In this document: positions 40,056-50,300 of the stretch, piece after piece
How the letters are laid out: each line of letters begins with the position of its first letter
Position numbering within the stretch: position 1 is the first letter of the stretch
NCBI RefSeq assembly: GCF_029893355.1
Contig: NZ_JARZAI010000034.1
Location: 1-64,000, forward strand
Direction: 5' to 3'
From: Kitasatospora sp. MAA4
Lineage (GTDB): Bacteria > Actinomycetota > Actinomycetes > Streptomycetales > Streptomycetaceae
DNA length: 64,000 nucleotides
Program-made: the position numbers and the translations under genes
Notes under the pieces: model-generated
The model's input: the letters and a program-made list of their open reading frames with translations, nothing else
What the model was told of the DNA's origin: nothing
Database searches by the model: none

Positions 40056-42395
40056 ATGACCCACGACAGCACCCCTCCCCCCGCCGACACCGCCCACGAC
40101 AGCCACTCCCCGCCCGACCCCGGTCACCCGCAAGCCCCGCCGAGAGCCCGACCGGGCGGCCTGCGGTCGAAGCTGCCCATGGCGCAGGACCTGCCGGCCT
40201 CCCTGGTGGTCTTCCTGATCGCCGTTCCGTTCTCGCTCGGGATCGCGCTGGCGACGGGCGCACCGTTGACCGCCGGCCTGGTGGCCGCCGCGGTCGGCGG
40301 CATCACTGCGGGAGTCCTGGGCGGCACACCGCTCCAGGTCAGCGGGCCCTCCGCCGCGTTGACCGTGATCACCGCCGGGTTGATCTCGCAGTACGGCTGG
40401 CGGGCCACCTGTGCCATCACGATGGCGGCCGGGCTCCTCCAACTGCTGCTCGGGACACTGCGGGTGGCCCGGTCAGCGCTCGCGGTCTCCCCTGCCGTGG
40501 TGCACGGCATGCTGGCCGGGGTCGGGATCACCATCGCGGTCGCCCAGCTCCACGTGGTGCTCGGCGGTTCGCCGCAGAGCTCGGCGCTGGCCAACCTGAT
40601 CGCGCTGCCCAGCCAGCTCGCCCGTCCCCACCCGCCCGCGCTGGCCGTGGGTCTGCTGGCGATCACGCTGCTGTACGGGTGGCCGCGGCTGCACCTCCTG
40701 CCAGGGCGGGCCGGACAGATCGGCGCCTGGGTGAACCGCGCGCCCGCGGCGCTGGTCGCCGTCGCCGGTGGCACGGCCCTGGCCGTCACCTGCAACTTCC
40801 AGCTGGCCCGCGTCGAACTGCCCAGCTGGCACGAGCACGACTTCGCCGCCGTGCCGCACGGCTCGCCGCTCGGCATCCTCGGCGCCGTGCTGACCGTGAC
40901 CGCGGTGGCCGGCGTGGAGTCCCTGCTCTGCGCGGTCGCGGTGGACCGGCTCAGCGGCGGCGCCGGGGATCTCGACCGGGAGCTGCGCGGGCAGGGCGTC
41001 GCCAACATGCTCACCGGCCTGCTCGGCGGCCTGCCGGTGGCCGGGGGCGCGGTCCGCAGTTCGGCCAACGTCCGGGCCGGCGCCCGTAGTCAGTGGTCGG
41101 CGGTGCTGCACGGAGTCTGGGTGCTGCTCGCCGCGCTCGCGCTGACCGGTGGGCTTCGCCGGATCCCGTTGGCCGCGCTGGCGGCGCTGGTGATGGTGGT
41201 CGGCATCCAGATGGTGAGCTTCGCGCACATCCGCAAGGTGCACCGCCATCGGGAGTTCCCGGTCTATCTGGCGACCGTGCTGGGCGTGGTGCTGCTCGAC
41301 GTCCCGCTCGGTGTGGCGCTCGGCGGCGCGACCGCGATACTGCTCGCCCTCCACCGCCTGACCAGGGCCCATGTGGACGTCATCGCCCGGCCGGACGGCT
41401 CGTACGAGGTGGAGCTGCACGGTCCGCTGACCTTCGTCACGGTGCCGCGGCTGACCAGGACGCTCGGCGCGATCCCGGTCGGATCACGCGTCACGGTCCG
41501 CCATGACGGCTCCTTCCTCGACCACGCCGCGTACGAGGCCCTGCACGCCTGGCGGGCCGGGCACATCGCCCACGGCGGCCAGGTGGCGATGCTGACCAAA
41601 CGCCAGGAGGACGAGACCCTCGACCCCGACGGCACCGTACGCTCCGGAAGCTCGCCGGGGCCGCACCGCTGCCGCGCCTGGACTCCGTGGATGGGCCATC
41701 ACTGCATCGACCAGCAGGAGGACCCGCACGGCCGACTGCTCGACGGAGTGCGCGGCTTCCAGACGCACACCGCTCCGCTGATCCGCCCCGAGTTGGCGCG
41801 ACTGGCCCGGGAGGGGCAGACGCCCTCACAGCTCTTCCTGACCTGCGCCGATTCGCGCATGGTCACCAGCATGATCACCAGTAGCGGCCCCGGCGACCTC
41901 TTCACCGTGCGCAATGTCGGCAACCTGGTCCCCGCACCGTACGAACCCGGTGCCGCCGACGACTCCGTGGCGGCCGCGGTGCAGTACGCCGTCGAGGTGC
42001 TGGAGGTGCGCAGCATCACCGTGTGCGGGCACTCCGGCTGCGGAGCGATGAAGGCCCTGCTCGACGGCGTCCACGAGCGGCCCGGCAAACCGACCCCGCT
42101 GGCCCGCTGGCTGCGCAACGGGCGGGGTGCGCTGGCCAGGCTCGCCCGTGTTCCCGCGGAGTTCGAGGGCCGCCCGGTCGCCGATGAGGTCGAGCAGCTC
42201 TGCATCACCAACGTGGTCCAGCAGCTGGACCAGTTGATGGCCAATCCGGCAGTGGAGCGCGGCGTGCTGGCCGGCACGCTGCGGCTGGTCGGGATGTACT
42301 TCGACTTCGCCACCGCGCAGGCCTACGTCCTGGACCCCGCCACCGGGCGCTTCGCCGCCGTCGCGGGTGCTCGCGAGATCGCCAGCGCGGCCTGA
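40056..42395 (+). CDS. SulP-type bicarbonate transporter fused to beta-carbonic anhydrase
   Basis: The 779-residue fusion protein begins with a SulP/SLC26 membrane domain (about residues 40-450). It has PASLVVFLIAVPFSLGIALATGAP, the SulP signature, and many transmembrane helices, with a short STAS-like stretch at about 460-530. The C-terminal part is a beta-carbonic anhydrase with zinc ligands Cys597 (C-A-D-S-R, with D599 and R601), His659 and Cys662 in CGHSGCGA. Such fusions probably move bicarbonate and interconvert it with CO2 at the membrane. The ATG at MTHDST follows GGGAAG; a start 12 codons upstream is less likely. It converges on a chitinase gene over a shared terminator. Confidence 0.92.
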   Translation: MTHDSTPPPADTAHDSHSPPDPGHPQAPPRARPGGLRSKLPMAQDLPASLVVFLIAVPFSLGIALATGAPLTAGLVAAAVGGITAGVLGGTPLQVSGPSAALTVITAGLISQYGWRATCAITMAAGLLQLLLGTLRVARSALAVSPAVVHGMLAGVGITIAVAQLHVVLGGSPQSSALANLIALPSQLARPHPPALAVGLLAITLLYGWPRLHLLPGRAGQIGAWVNRAPAALVAVAGGTALAVTCNFQLARVELPSWHEHDFAAVPHGSPLGILGAVLTVTAVAGVESLLCAVAVDRLSGGAGDLDRELRGQGVANMLTGLLGGLPVAGGAVRSSANVRAGARSQWSAVLHGVWVLLAALALTGGLRRIPLAALAALVMVVGIQMVSFAHIRKVHRHREFPVYLATVLGVVLLDVPLGVALGGATAILLALHRLTRAHVDVIARPDGSYEVELHGPLTFVTVPRLTRTLGAIPVGSRVTVRHDGSFLDHAAYEALHAWRAGHIAHGGQVAMLTKRQEDETLDPDGTVRSGSSPGPHRCRAWTPWMGHHCIDQQEDPHGRLLDGVRGFQTHTAPLIRPELARLAREGQTPSQLFLTCADSRMVTSMITSSGPGDLFTVRNVGNLVPAPYEPGAADDSVAAAVQYAVEVLEVRSITVCGHSGCGAMKALLDGVHERPGKPTPLARWLRNGRGALARLARVPAEFEGRPVADEVEQLCITNVVQQLDQLMANPAVERGVLAGTLRLVGMYFDFATAQAYVLDPATGRFAAVAGAREIASAA

Positions 42396-42408
42396 CGGTT
42401 GACCGGTT

Positions 42409-42447
42409 CCGTCCCGGCTCCGCGAAGGTCAGCGCGAGCCGGGACGG
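42409..42447. terminator. bidirectional terminator between SulP-CA and chitinase genes
   Basis: CCGTCCCGGCT (42409-42419) pairs with 42437-42447 (11-bp stem, 17-base loop) between two convergent stop codons. Confidence 0.65.
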
Positions 42448-42466
42448 GCCGAGGCAGCTGCCGCGA

Positions 42467-43405
42467 TCAGCCGGTGATCTTGTTGAAGATCTTGGAGTAG
42501 GCGTACCCGGCGGCCTTGTCGTAGCCGTCGACCTCCCAGAACGACAGTTCCTGCACACCCTTCGAGGCCGCGAAGCTCTCCAGCGTGCCGGCGTTGGACT
42601 GGGTGAAGTTCTCGTTGTCGTCGTTGCGACCGGCGATCGGAGTCAGCCCGATCTTGGCCCAGATCTGGGCCGAACTCCCGCCGTAGATACCGGCGAGCTG
42701 CCCGTGGGTGGCGTTGGCCGCGGACTCGGCGTCGTTCAGGGCGTTCTGCCCGTTGCCGAAGTCCATGGTCATGATGTTGACCAGGTTCACCGCGACGCCC
42801 TTGCTCTTGGCGTCCTTGAGCAGGTTGAGGGCGTTCGACTCCAGGCCGGTCGGGTCGACCGGCACCGTGAAGTCCACCTGCACCGAGGGGTTGGACTTCT
42901 GCAGCGCCGCGAGCGCCTGGTCCCGCCGGGCATTGGCCGCGGTGTCGTCCAGGACGCTGCCCTCGATGTCGAAGTCGAGCCTGGTCACCCCGTAGGTCTT
43001 GACGACGTTGGCATACGCGGCGGTCAGGCCGGCGACCGAGGTGCAGGTCTGGGCGAGCTCGCCGCCGGACTCTCCACCGAAGGAGATGATGACGTTGCCG
43101 CCCGCCGACCTGAAGGCGTTGACCTGGGAGGTGAAGGCACCGAGCGAGTCGTTGCCGTTCTCCCACATCGGGGTGCAGCCGGACTTCGGCGTCAGGAAGG
43201 CCAGTGTGTAGTACTTGAGGCCACTGGCCTTGCGGTCGGCCGCCAGGTCACCGGTGTCCGACCCGCCGATCTGCAGGTACGGCGCGGCGTAGTGTGCGGG
43301 GAACGCGGTGGCCGCCTGGGCGGGGGCGGCGGTGACCGCGGTCAGTCCGAGCGGGAGGGCGGTCGCGGCGAGGGCGAGGGCTCCGAGTCGAAAGTGCTTG
43401 TTCAT
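42467..43405 (-). CDS. secreted chitinase, glycoside hydrolase family 18
   Basis: The 312-residue protein has a signal peptide (LGALALAATALPLGLTAVTAAPAQA, cleavage after A-Q-A). A single GH18 barrel follows, without a separate carbohydrate-binding module. The catalytic strand is GVTRLDFDIEGS, the D-x-D-x-E motif with Glu as general acid. NVIISFGGESGG is the usual strand-3 motif and ends near QELSFWEVDGYD. It hydrolyses chitin or related beta-1,4-GlcNAc polymers outside the cell. A palindromic operator and repeats lie upstream, so it is probably induced by carbon source. Confidence 0.9.
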   Translation of the reverse strand: MNKHFRLGALALAATALPLGLTAVTAAPAQAATAFPAHYAAPYLQIGGSDTGDLAADRKASGLKYYTLAFLTPKSGCTPMWENGNDSLGAFTSQVNAFRSAGGNVIISFGGESGGELAQTCTSVAGLTAAYANVVKTYGVTRLDFDIEGSVLDDTAANARRDQALAALQKSNPSVQVDFTVPVDPTGLESNALNLLKDAKSKGVAVNLVNIMTMDFGNGQNALNDAESAANATHGQLAGIYGGSSAQIWAKIGLTPIAGRNDDNENFTQSNAGTLESFAASKGVQELSFWEVDGYDKAAGYAYSKIFNKITG

Positions 43406-43505
43406 GACAACCTTTCAGATCCACGGGCGGCCGGGCTGATGCCGTGGGGGCCGGGACATGCGGGACCGCGCGGCAGGACCACGCAGCAGGACCGCACGAC
43501 ATGCA

Positions 43506-43524
43506 GTTAGTAAAGTTTCCTAAC
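43506..43524. promoter_or_regulatory. palindromic operator-like site upstream of chitinase
   Basis: GTTAGTAAAGTTTCCTAAC is an imperfect 19-bp palindrome: one mismatch between arms GTTAGTAAA and TTTCCTAAC around a central G. It lies about 100 bases before the chitinase start. The AT-rich TTAGGAAA/TTTCCTAA core resembles operators of ROK-type sugar repressors in Streptomyces; the identification is inference. Confidence 0.55.
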
Positions 43525-43560
43525 CACAAATGGATGGTGGCGTCCCGCCCTGGCCACGTC

Positions 43561-43605
43561 AAGAGGTCACGCAGGCAAGAGGTCACGCAGTCGAGAGGTC
43601 ACGCA
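43561..43605. repeat. three direct repeats at 16-bp spacing
   Basis: AAGAGGTCACGCA, AAGAGGTCACGCA and GAGAGGTCACGCA start at 43561, 43577 and 43593, with a three-base spacer between copies. They lie between the chitinase start and the preceding hydrolase gene. Regular phased 12-base repeats suggest a protein-binding array or slippage. Confidence 0.75.
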
Positions 43606-43663
43606 AACGCCGACTGCCGCGTCATGGCGGCAGCCGGCGTGTCGTTGGTCCGGTCGATCCCGC

Positions 43664-44194
43664 TTACCCCAGCAGCCCGTTGAGATCGGCCGGGGTCACA
43701 TAGCCGGGCCACCGGCCGTCGCGGAACAGGTGGACTCCGGCGTCCTGGTAGCACTGGTCGACCAGTTGGGAGCAGATCTGGTGCCTGGTGTCGGCGACGT
43801 AGCCCTTGAGGAAACCGGTACCCGGAAGCCGGAAGCGGTGGGCCGCCAGGGCGGCGTAGTCGAGGAAGCTGTACGGCACGCCGAGGTAGCCGCGCGCCGC
43901 CGTCACTATCGCGGCCCGCTGATCACTGGTCAGCTCGATGTGGCCCGTGGACCAACGCAGCTGGCTCGCGGCGTAGGCCGAGACCGGTGTCAGCCGCGCA
44001 CCGCGCGGCTCGGCCTCCACCACCTCGTCGTCGCCGACCAGAACGAAGGCATGCTCGACGTCGGCGAAGCCGTCCCCGTTGAGCCACTGCCCGACGTGGA
44101 TGAGGGCACCCACGGTGCCGTGCATACGAACGACCGCGAAGTCGCCCGGTCTTGGAAGAGGGGCGGGAGGAGGACTGGCAGGCGATTCCGGCAT
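43664..44194 (-). CDS. NlpC/P60-like (YiiX/YebB-type) hydrolase
   Basis: The 176-residue protein has the permuted papain-like layout of YiiX/YebB proteins. First comes the His motif HAFVLVGDDEVVEAEPRGARLTPVSAY, then VPYSFLDYAALAAHRF, then the Cys region TRHQICSQLVDQCYQDAGVHLF with the likely nucleophile in I-C-S-Q-L. It may hydrolyse peptidoglycan peptides or lipids; no signal peptide is seen with the chosen start. The ATG was chosen because GGGAAGG lies six bases upstream; the longer reading lacks coding bias. It diverges from acs. Confidence 0.7.
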   Translation of the reverse strand: MPESPASPPPAPLPRPGDFAVVRMHGTVGALIHVGQWLNGDGFADVEHAFVLVGDDEVVEAEPRGARLTPVSAYAASQLRWSTGHIELTSDQRAAIVTAARGYLGVPYSFLDYAALAAHRFRLPGTGFLKGYVADTRHQICSQLVDQCYQDAGVHLFRDGRWPGYVTPADLNGLLG

Positions 44195-44592
44195 GGCTGG
44201 CCTTCCCAGAAACGCCGCACCGCCGCGCGTCCACCGCCGCGATGCGAGTACGGCAAGCTGACAGAATGACAGACTGACGAACAGAAGACTGACGAACAGA
44301 AACGTGGTGCGGTGGACCCGCGAGGGCTTCAGCGGGCTGGTTACTCCAGTGGAGTACCGGGTTCCCCGAGCGTCAAGTCTCGGCGCGGGGACGATCGGGA
44401 GACAATCACGGCGGCACACGCCCCATCCCGGAATACGGCCCGTCATCGACAACAGGTCTAAACCAATTTCGGGGTGGCTCTTGTCAACCGCCCCTTCGCC
44501 TGGTGAGCTGTTCGCTGGGACACACGGGACAATCCCACCAGAGGGAAAAAACCCGCAACACTGGCGCTTCTCTCCTTGGGGGGGAAAGCACC
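44195..44592. other. 398-bp divergent promoter region of the hydrolase and acs
   Basis: No gene. It holds a perfect 15-bp tandem duplication at 44271-44300 and should contain both promoters and the acs leader. TTGTCAACCG at 44487 is the best -35-like element for acs, but I could not pair it with a convincing -10. Confidence 0.5.
44271..44300. repeat. 15-bp perfect tandem repeat (2 copies)
   Basis: AGACTGACGAACAGA occurs twice without spacer, preceded by the similar CTGACAGAATGAC. It lies in the leader region between the hydrolase and acs genes. Confidence 0.8.
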
Positions 44593-46575
<1,983 letters not shown>

Positions 46576-46589
46576 TCCCTGCGGGAACA

Positions 46590-46632
46590 CGTCAGAGGCC
46601 GCCTCCGCACCGTGCGGGGGCGGCCTCTGACG
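46590..46632. terminator. bidirectional terminator between acs and the serine hydrolase gene
   Basis: A 21-bp stem (46590-46610 with 46612-46632) with one G:T mismatch is nearly a perfect palindrome. It lies 15 bases after acs and 7 before the end of the convergent gene and can stop transcription from both sides. Confidence 0.88.
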
Positions 46633-46638
46633 TGCGGG

Positions 46639-48048
46639 TCAGAGCAGGTCCTGGTCCAGCTGGTCCGATGCCAGGCCTCGCAGGGTGTCGTACGCGGTCT
46701 GCAGGAACCGCCTGCGGCGCGTGGGCGGGGAGCTGATCAACGCGACCAGGCCCGTCCTGGCCACGGGGTCGAATCCCGCGAACGCGGCGAAGCCGCGGGT
46801 GCTGCCCTCGTGGAAGACCACCTGCTCCAGCACGCCGTCGCCTGCTGAGGGGTGGTCCTCGGCGGGGAGGATCGAGCGCTGCTTCCAGCTCAGGCAGACC
46901 CGCGTCCCGGCCAGTCGCCAGGCCACCCGGGGGCGCCGCACGTCCCCGAGCGCCGTCCGCAGCGCCGGACCGGCGACGAACGGGCTCTGCTCGCCGCCGT
47001 ACTGGCCGGACCGGACACCCGGCGCGGCGTCCAGCGCCAGGTGCGCCTGGAGGTAGCGCAGCATGTCGTCCGCGCTGGAGCGCAGTGCCGCCGCGCCCGG
47101 GAGCGCGGGGATCCGGAAGGACGGCACCCGCCGACCCCGACGGTAGCCGCCGCCGAACTCCTGGCCCGGCCCGCACGACGTGTCGACCAGCCCGAGCGGC
47201 TCGCAGACCCGGTCGGCGAGCAGGTCCTGGTACCGGCTGCCCGCCGCGTTCGCCAGCAGCAGCCCGAGCAGCCCGCAGCCGAGACTGGAGTAGCGGACCT
47301 GGGCGCCCGGCGTGCCGCGTACGGGAGTGCGGGCCAGGGAGCGCAGCAGGTGAGCCACGTTGAAGGTGGCGCAGGGGCGGGTGAACCACTGCGGCATGGC
47401 GTTCGGCAGCAGGCCGACCGGCAGCCGCGGCAGGCCCGAGGTGTGGGTGGCGAGGTGCAGCAGGGTGATCGGGCGTTCCCTCGGATAGCCGGGGACAGAG
47501 CCGGCCGGCAGGTACTTGTCGATCGGATCGTCGTACCGCACCTCACCTCTGGCCACCATCTCGGCCAGCAGGAGTGCGGTGAACGTCTTGGTGACCGATC
47601 CGAGTTCGAATCGGGTGTCCGCCCGGACCGGGCGCTCGGTGGCCGGGTCGGTGAAGCCACGACAGGCCACGGTCCGCTCCGCGCCCTGGATCACGGCGAC
47701 GGCGACGCCGCTGTCCGGCGGAAGGCCCTGGAAGAGCGGGCGCAGGCGGCGTTCGAGGCGGAGCGGGTCCGGGGGGCTCTGGCCTCTGCTGAGGGCGGCC
47801 CGGGAGCGGGGGGCGACGGCGCCTGCGGAGTGGGTGAGAGCGGCGCGGGTGACGGCCGGGTAGCCGACTGCGGCACGCGTCGCGAGCGCGCCGGCGACGG
47901 TGGGCAGCGCGGTTCTCCGAGGAGGTAACAGGGGCGGTGCGCCCTGCGCACCGTCACCACCTCCCGCTACCGGGAAGGGCGCTGCGGACCGGTCGGCCGG
48001 TTCCGCCGCTGCGGGCCCGGCCGAATCGGCCGGTTCCTGAACGGGCAT
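46639..48048 (-). CDS. beta-lactamase-family serine hydrolase (class C / DD-peptidase-like)
   Basis: The 469-residue protein has an N-terminal Pro/Ala-rich region of about 110 residues without a clear signal peptide. A class C beta-lactamase/D-aminopeptidase fold follows: ELGSVTKTFTALLLAEM with the S-x-x-K nucleophile, VRYSSLGCGLLG at the Y-S-N position (Y-S-S), and HEGSTRGFAAFAG with the third H-x-G motif. Esterase or peptidase activity is likely; the substrate is unknown. GGAGG before the ATG fixes the start. The longer upstream frame overlaps nhaA on the other strand and is not coding. Confidence 0.85.
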   Translation of the reverse strand: MPVQEPADSAGPAAAEPADRSAAPFPVAGGGDGAQGAPPLLPPRRTALPTVAGALATRAAVGYPAVTRAALTHSAGAVAPRSRAALSRGQSPPDPLRLERRLRPLFQGLPPDSGVAVAVIQGAERTVACRGFTDPATERPVRADTRFELGSVTKTFTALLLAEMVARGEVRYDDPIDKYLPAGSVPGYPRERPITLLHLATHTSGLPRLPVGLLPNAMPQWFTRPCATFNVAHLLRSLARTPVRGTPGAQVRYSSLGCGLLGLLLANAAGSRYQDLLADRVCEPLGLVDTSCGPGQEFGGGYRRGRRVPSFRIPALPGAAALRSSADDMLRYLQAHLALDAAPGVRSGQYGGEQSPFVAGPALRTALGDVRRPRVAWRLAGTRVCLSWKQRSILPAEDHPSAGDGVLEQVVFHEGSTRGFAAFAGFDPVARTGLVALISSPPTRRRRFLQTAYDTLRGLASDQLDQDLL

Positions 48049-48294
48049 GGGGTTCCTCCGTGTCACAGGGAGAGGCCGCCCTGAACGAGCGGCACGCTGA
48101 GACGACGATATGTTCGGCCGATCGGAGCCGCATGCGCTCAACGCCGTTCGGGGACAAGGCAGTCGGCCCCAAAAGTCGGTTCGGATGCGGCAGTTGGATC
48201 CCGGTCGAGCTGCCGGGCAGTTTGGGACCAGTGGACATAAAATGCGACAAACCGTGTATCCGCCTATCGTCCCCGTGCCCAGGAGGCCTTCCGC

Positions 48295-49620
48295 GTGGTC
48301 AGCCCGCCGCCCACCGAACCGTCGACCCCGCGCCGCCAGTTCCTCGGCCGGCTCTCGCTGCCCGAGCGCCGCTACCTGACGGACGCTCTGCGCACCGAGA
48401 CGGTCGGCGGCATCCTGCTCCTGATCGCCGCGGTGGCCGCACTCATCTGGGCCAACGCCTGGCCGCACGCCTACGAGAGCGTCCTCGACCACACGGTGGG
48501 ACCGTCCGCACTCAATCTGGACCTCCCCCTGGAGGTCTGGGCCAAGGACGGCCTGCTCACCGTCTTCTTCTTCGTCGCGGGCATCGAGCTGAAGCGCGAG
48601 TTCGTGGCGGGGGAGCTGCGCACGCCCAGCGCCGCCGCGCTGCCGGTGGTCGCCGCCGTCAGCGGAGTCGCGCTTCCCGCGATCGTCTTCGCCGTGGTCA
48701 ACAGCGGCGGCGGGGGTCATCCGGGCGGCTGGGCGATCCCGACCGCCACGGACATCGCCTTCGCCCTGGGCGTGCTGGCCGTGGTCGGCAGCCACCTGCC
48801 CTCCGCCCTGCGGGCCTTCCTGCTGACCCTCGCGGTCGTGGACGACCTGATCGCGATCCTGATCATCGCCGTCTTCTACAGCTCGGGGATCAAGTTCTGG
48901 GCCCTGGGCCTGGCAGTGGCCGGGCTGGTGCTCTTCTGGTTCCTGCACCGGCGCGGGGTGCACGGCTGGTACCTGTTCGTCCCGCTGGCGTTCGTCATCT
49001 GGGCGCTGATGCACGAGAGCGGCGTGCACGCCACGGTCGCCGGTGTGGCGATGGGGCTGATGCTGCGCTGCCACCGGGAGGAGGGCGAGGAGCACTCCCC
49101 CGGCAAGCACATCGAGCATCTGGTCCGACCGCTCTCGGCCGGGGTGGCCGTGCCGCTCTTCGCCCTCTTCGCGGCCGGGGTGACCATCTCGCCCTCGGCG
49201 GTCCGGGCGGTGTTCACCCAGGCCATGCCGCTGGGCGTGGTGCTCGGGCTGCTGCTCGGGAAGAGCATCGGCATCTTCGGCGGGACCTGGCTGGCCGCAC
49301 GGTTCACCCGCGCGGAGCTCAACCCGCAGCTGAAGTGGGCCGACCTGTTCGCGGTCTCCACCCTGGCGGGCATCGGATTCACCGTGTCCCTGCTGATCAG
49401 CGAGCTCGCCTTCCCGCACGACCAGGCGCTGGCCGACCGCGCCAAGGCCGCCGTGCTGATCGGCTCGCTGCTCTGTGCGCTGGTGGCGACCGTGCTGTTG
49501 AAACTGCGCAACCGGCACTACCGTCAGCTGTGCGAGGAGGAGGACCGCGACAGCGACGGCGACGGGATCCCCGACATCTACCAGCCGGACGTCCTCGGAC
49601 CGGCGGGTGCCGCCGGGTGA
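48295..49620 (+). CDS. nhaA: Na+/H+ antiporter NhaA
   Basis: The 441-residue transporter exchanges sodium for protons. Conserved features are GLLTVFFFVAGIELKREFVAGEL, PTATDIAFALGVLA and LTLAVVDDLIAILIIAVFYS, the last holding the two transport Asp residues. About 11 hydrophobic helices are present. The C-terminal tail has EEEDRDSDGDGIPDIYQPDV, a D-x-D-x-D-G calcium-binding-like motif found in streptomycete NhaA copies. AGGAGG precedes the GTG. The upstream region from 48049 is non-coding. Confidence 0.93.
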   Translation: MVSPPPTEPSTPRRQFLGRLSLPERRYLTDALRTETVGGILLLIAAVAALIWANAWPHAYESVLDHTVGPSALNLDLPLEVWAKDGLLTVFFFVAGIELKREFVAGELRTPSAAALPVVAAVSGVALPAIVFAVVNSGGGGHPGGWAIPTATDIAFALGVLAVVGSHLPSALRAFLLTLAVVDDLIAILIIAVFYSSGIKFWALGLAVAGLVLFWFLHRRGVHGWYLFVPLAFVIWALMHESGVHATVAGVAMGLMLRCHREEGEEHSPGKHIEHLVRPLSAGVAVPLFALFAAGVTISPSAVRAVFTQAMPLGVVLGLLLGKSIGIFGGTWLAARFTRAELNPQLKWADLFAVSTLAGIGFTVSLLISELAFPHDQALADRAKAAVLIGSLLCALVATVLLKLRNRHYRQLCEEEDRDSDGDGIPDIYQPDVLGPAGAAG

Positions 49621-49716
49621 CACGCCGTCGGTTGCAGGCGGGCCCTAAGTGGTGCCCGACTGGCCGGTAAGGGCATGATCTGAGCTGTCCGAAATCTCAG
49701 CAGAGGAGAAGACCAG

Positions 49717-50187
49717 ATGTCCGCAGGAACCGCAGGCCCGACCGGAAGCTCCCGCCTGCCCTACGAAGGCGAGCGGTCGGTCGGACAGCTGTTCGCCGCG
49801 GCCACCGCCGACCTCTCGGCCCTGGTGCACGACGAGATCGCGCTCGCGAAGGCCGAGATCCGACAGGACGTCAAGCGCGGGATCTTCGGAAGCGTCAAGG
49901 GCATCGTGGCCGGCGTCTTCCTGCTGGCCTCGCTGCCGATGTTCAGCTTCGCGCTGGTCTACGTGCTGCAGCGGGCCGGCTGGCTGCCGCTCTGGGGTGC
50001 GTTCATCGCGGTGGCGGTCGGCTTTGTGGTGATCGGGCTGCTCCTGGCGTTCCTGGCGGTCCGTACGCTCAAGAAGATCGAGCCGCCGCGCCGCACCATC
50101 GAGGGCGCTCACGCGACCGCCGACGTCCTGAAGAACGCCCGTCCGCGGCCGGCCACCGCGGCCGAGCTCGCCGCGATGGAGCGCTGA
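49717..50187 (+). CDS. phage-holin-superfamily (DUF1469-like) membrane protein
   Basis: The 156-residue protein has an N-terminal amphipathic region RSVGQLFAAATADLSALVHDEIALAKAEIRQD, the hallmark of the actinobacterial Actin_holin/DUF1469 family. Two transmembrane segments follow (GIVAGVFLLASLPMFSFALVYVL and LWGAFIAVAVGFVVIGLLLAFLAV). The basic C-terminal tail ends AAELAAMER. Despite the name these are cellular proteins of unknown function, often near nhaA in Streptomyces. AGGAGA precedes the ATG. Confidence 0.85.
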   Translation: MSAGTAGPTGSSRLPYEGERSVGQLFAAATADLSALVHDEIALAKAEIRQDVKRGIFGSVKGIVAGVFLLASLPMFSFALVYVLQRAGWLPLWGAFIAVAVGFVVIGLLLAFLAVRTLKKIEPPRRTIEGAHATADVLKNARPRPATAAELAAMER

Positions 50188-50300
50188 CCGACCGTCTGCA
50201 CGCCTGGGGCGCCGTGATCCTGCCCACAGGGGTCGCATCCGCTGTAGTCCGAACGAGTGCCGGGGCCGTGTTCCCGGCCCGAATGTGAAACGCTCTGGCT

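Noticed and set aside
48049-49623. Extension of the serine hydrolase frame to 49623
   Set aside because: The extra 525 codons are antisense to nhaA; GGAGG before 48048 marks the start.
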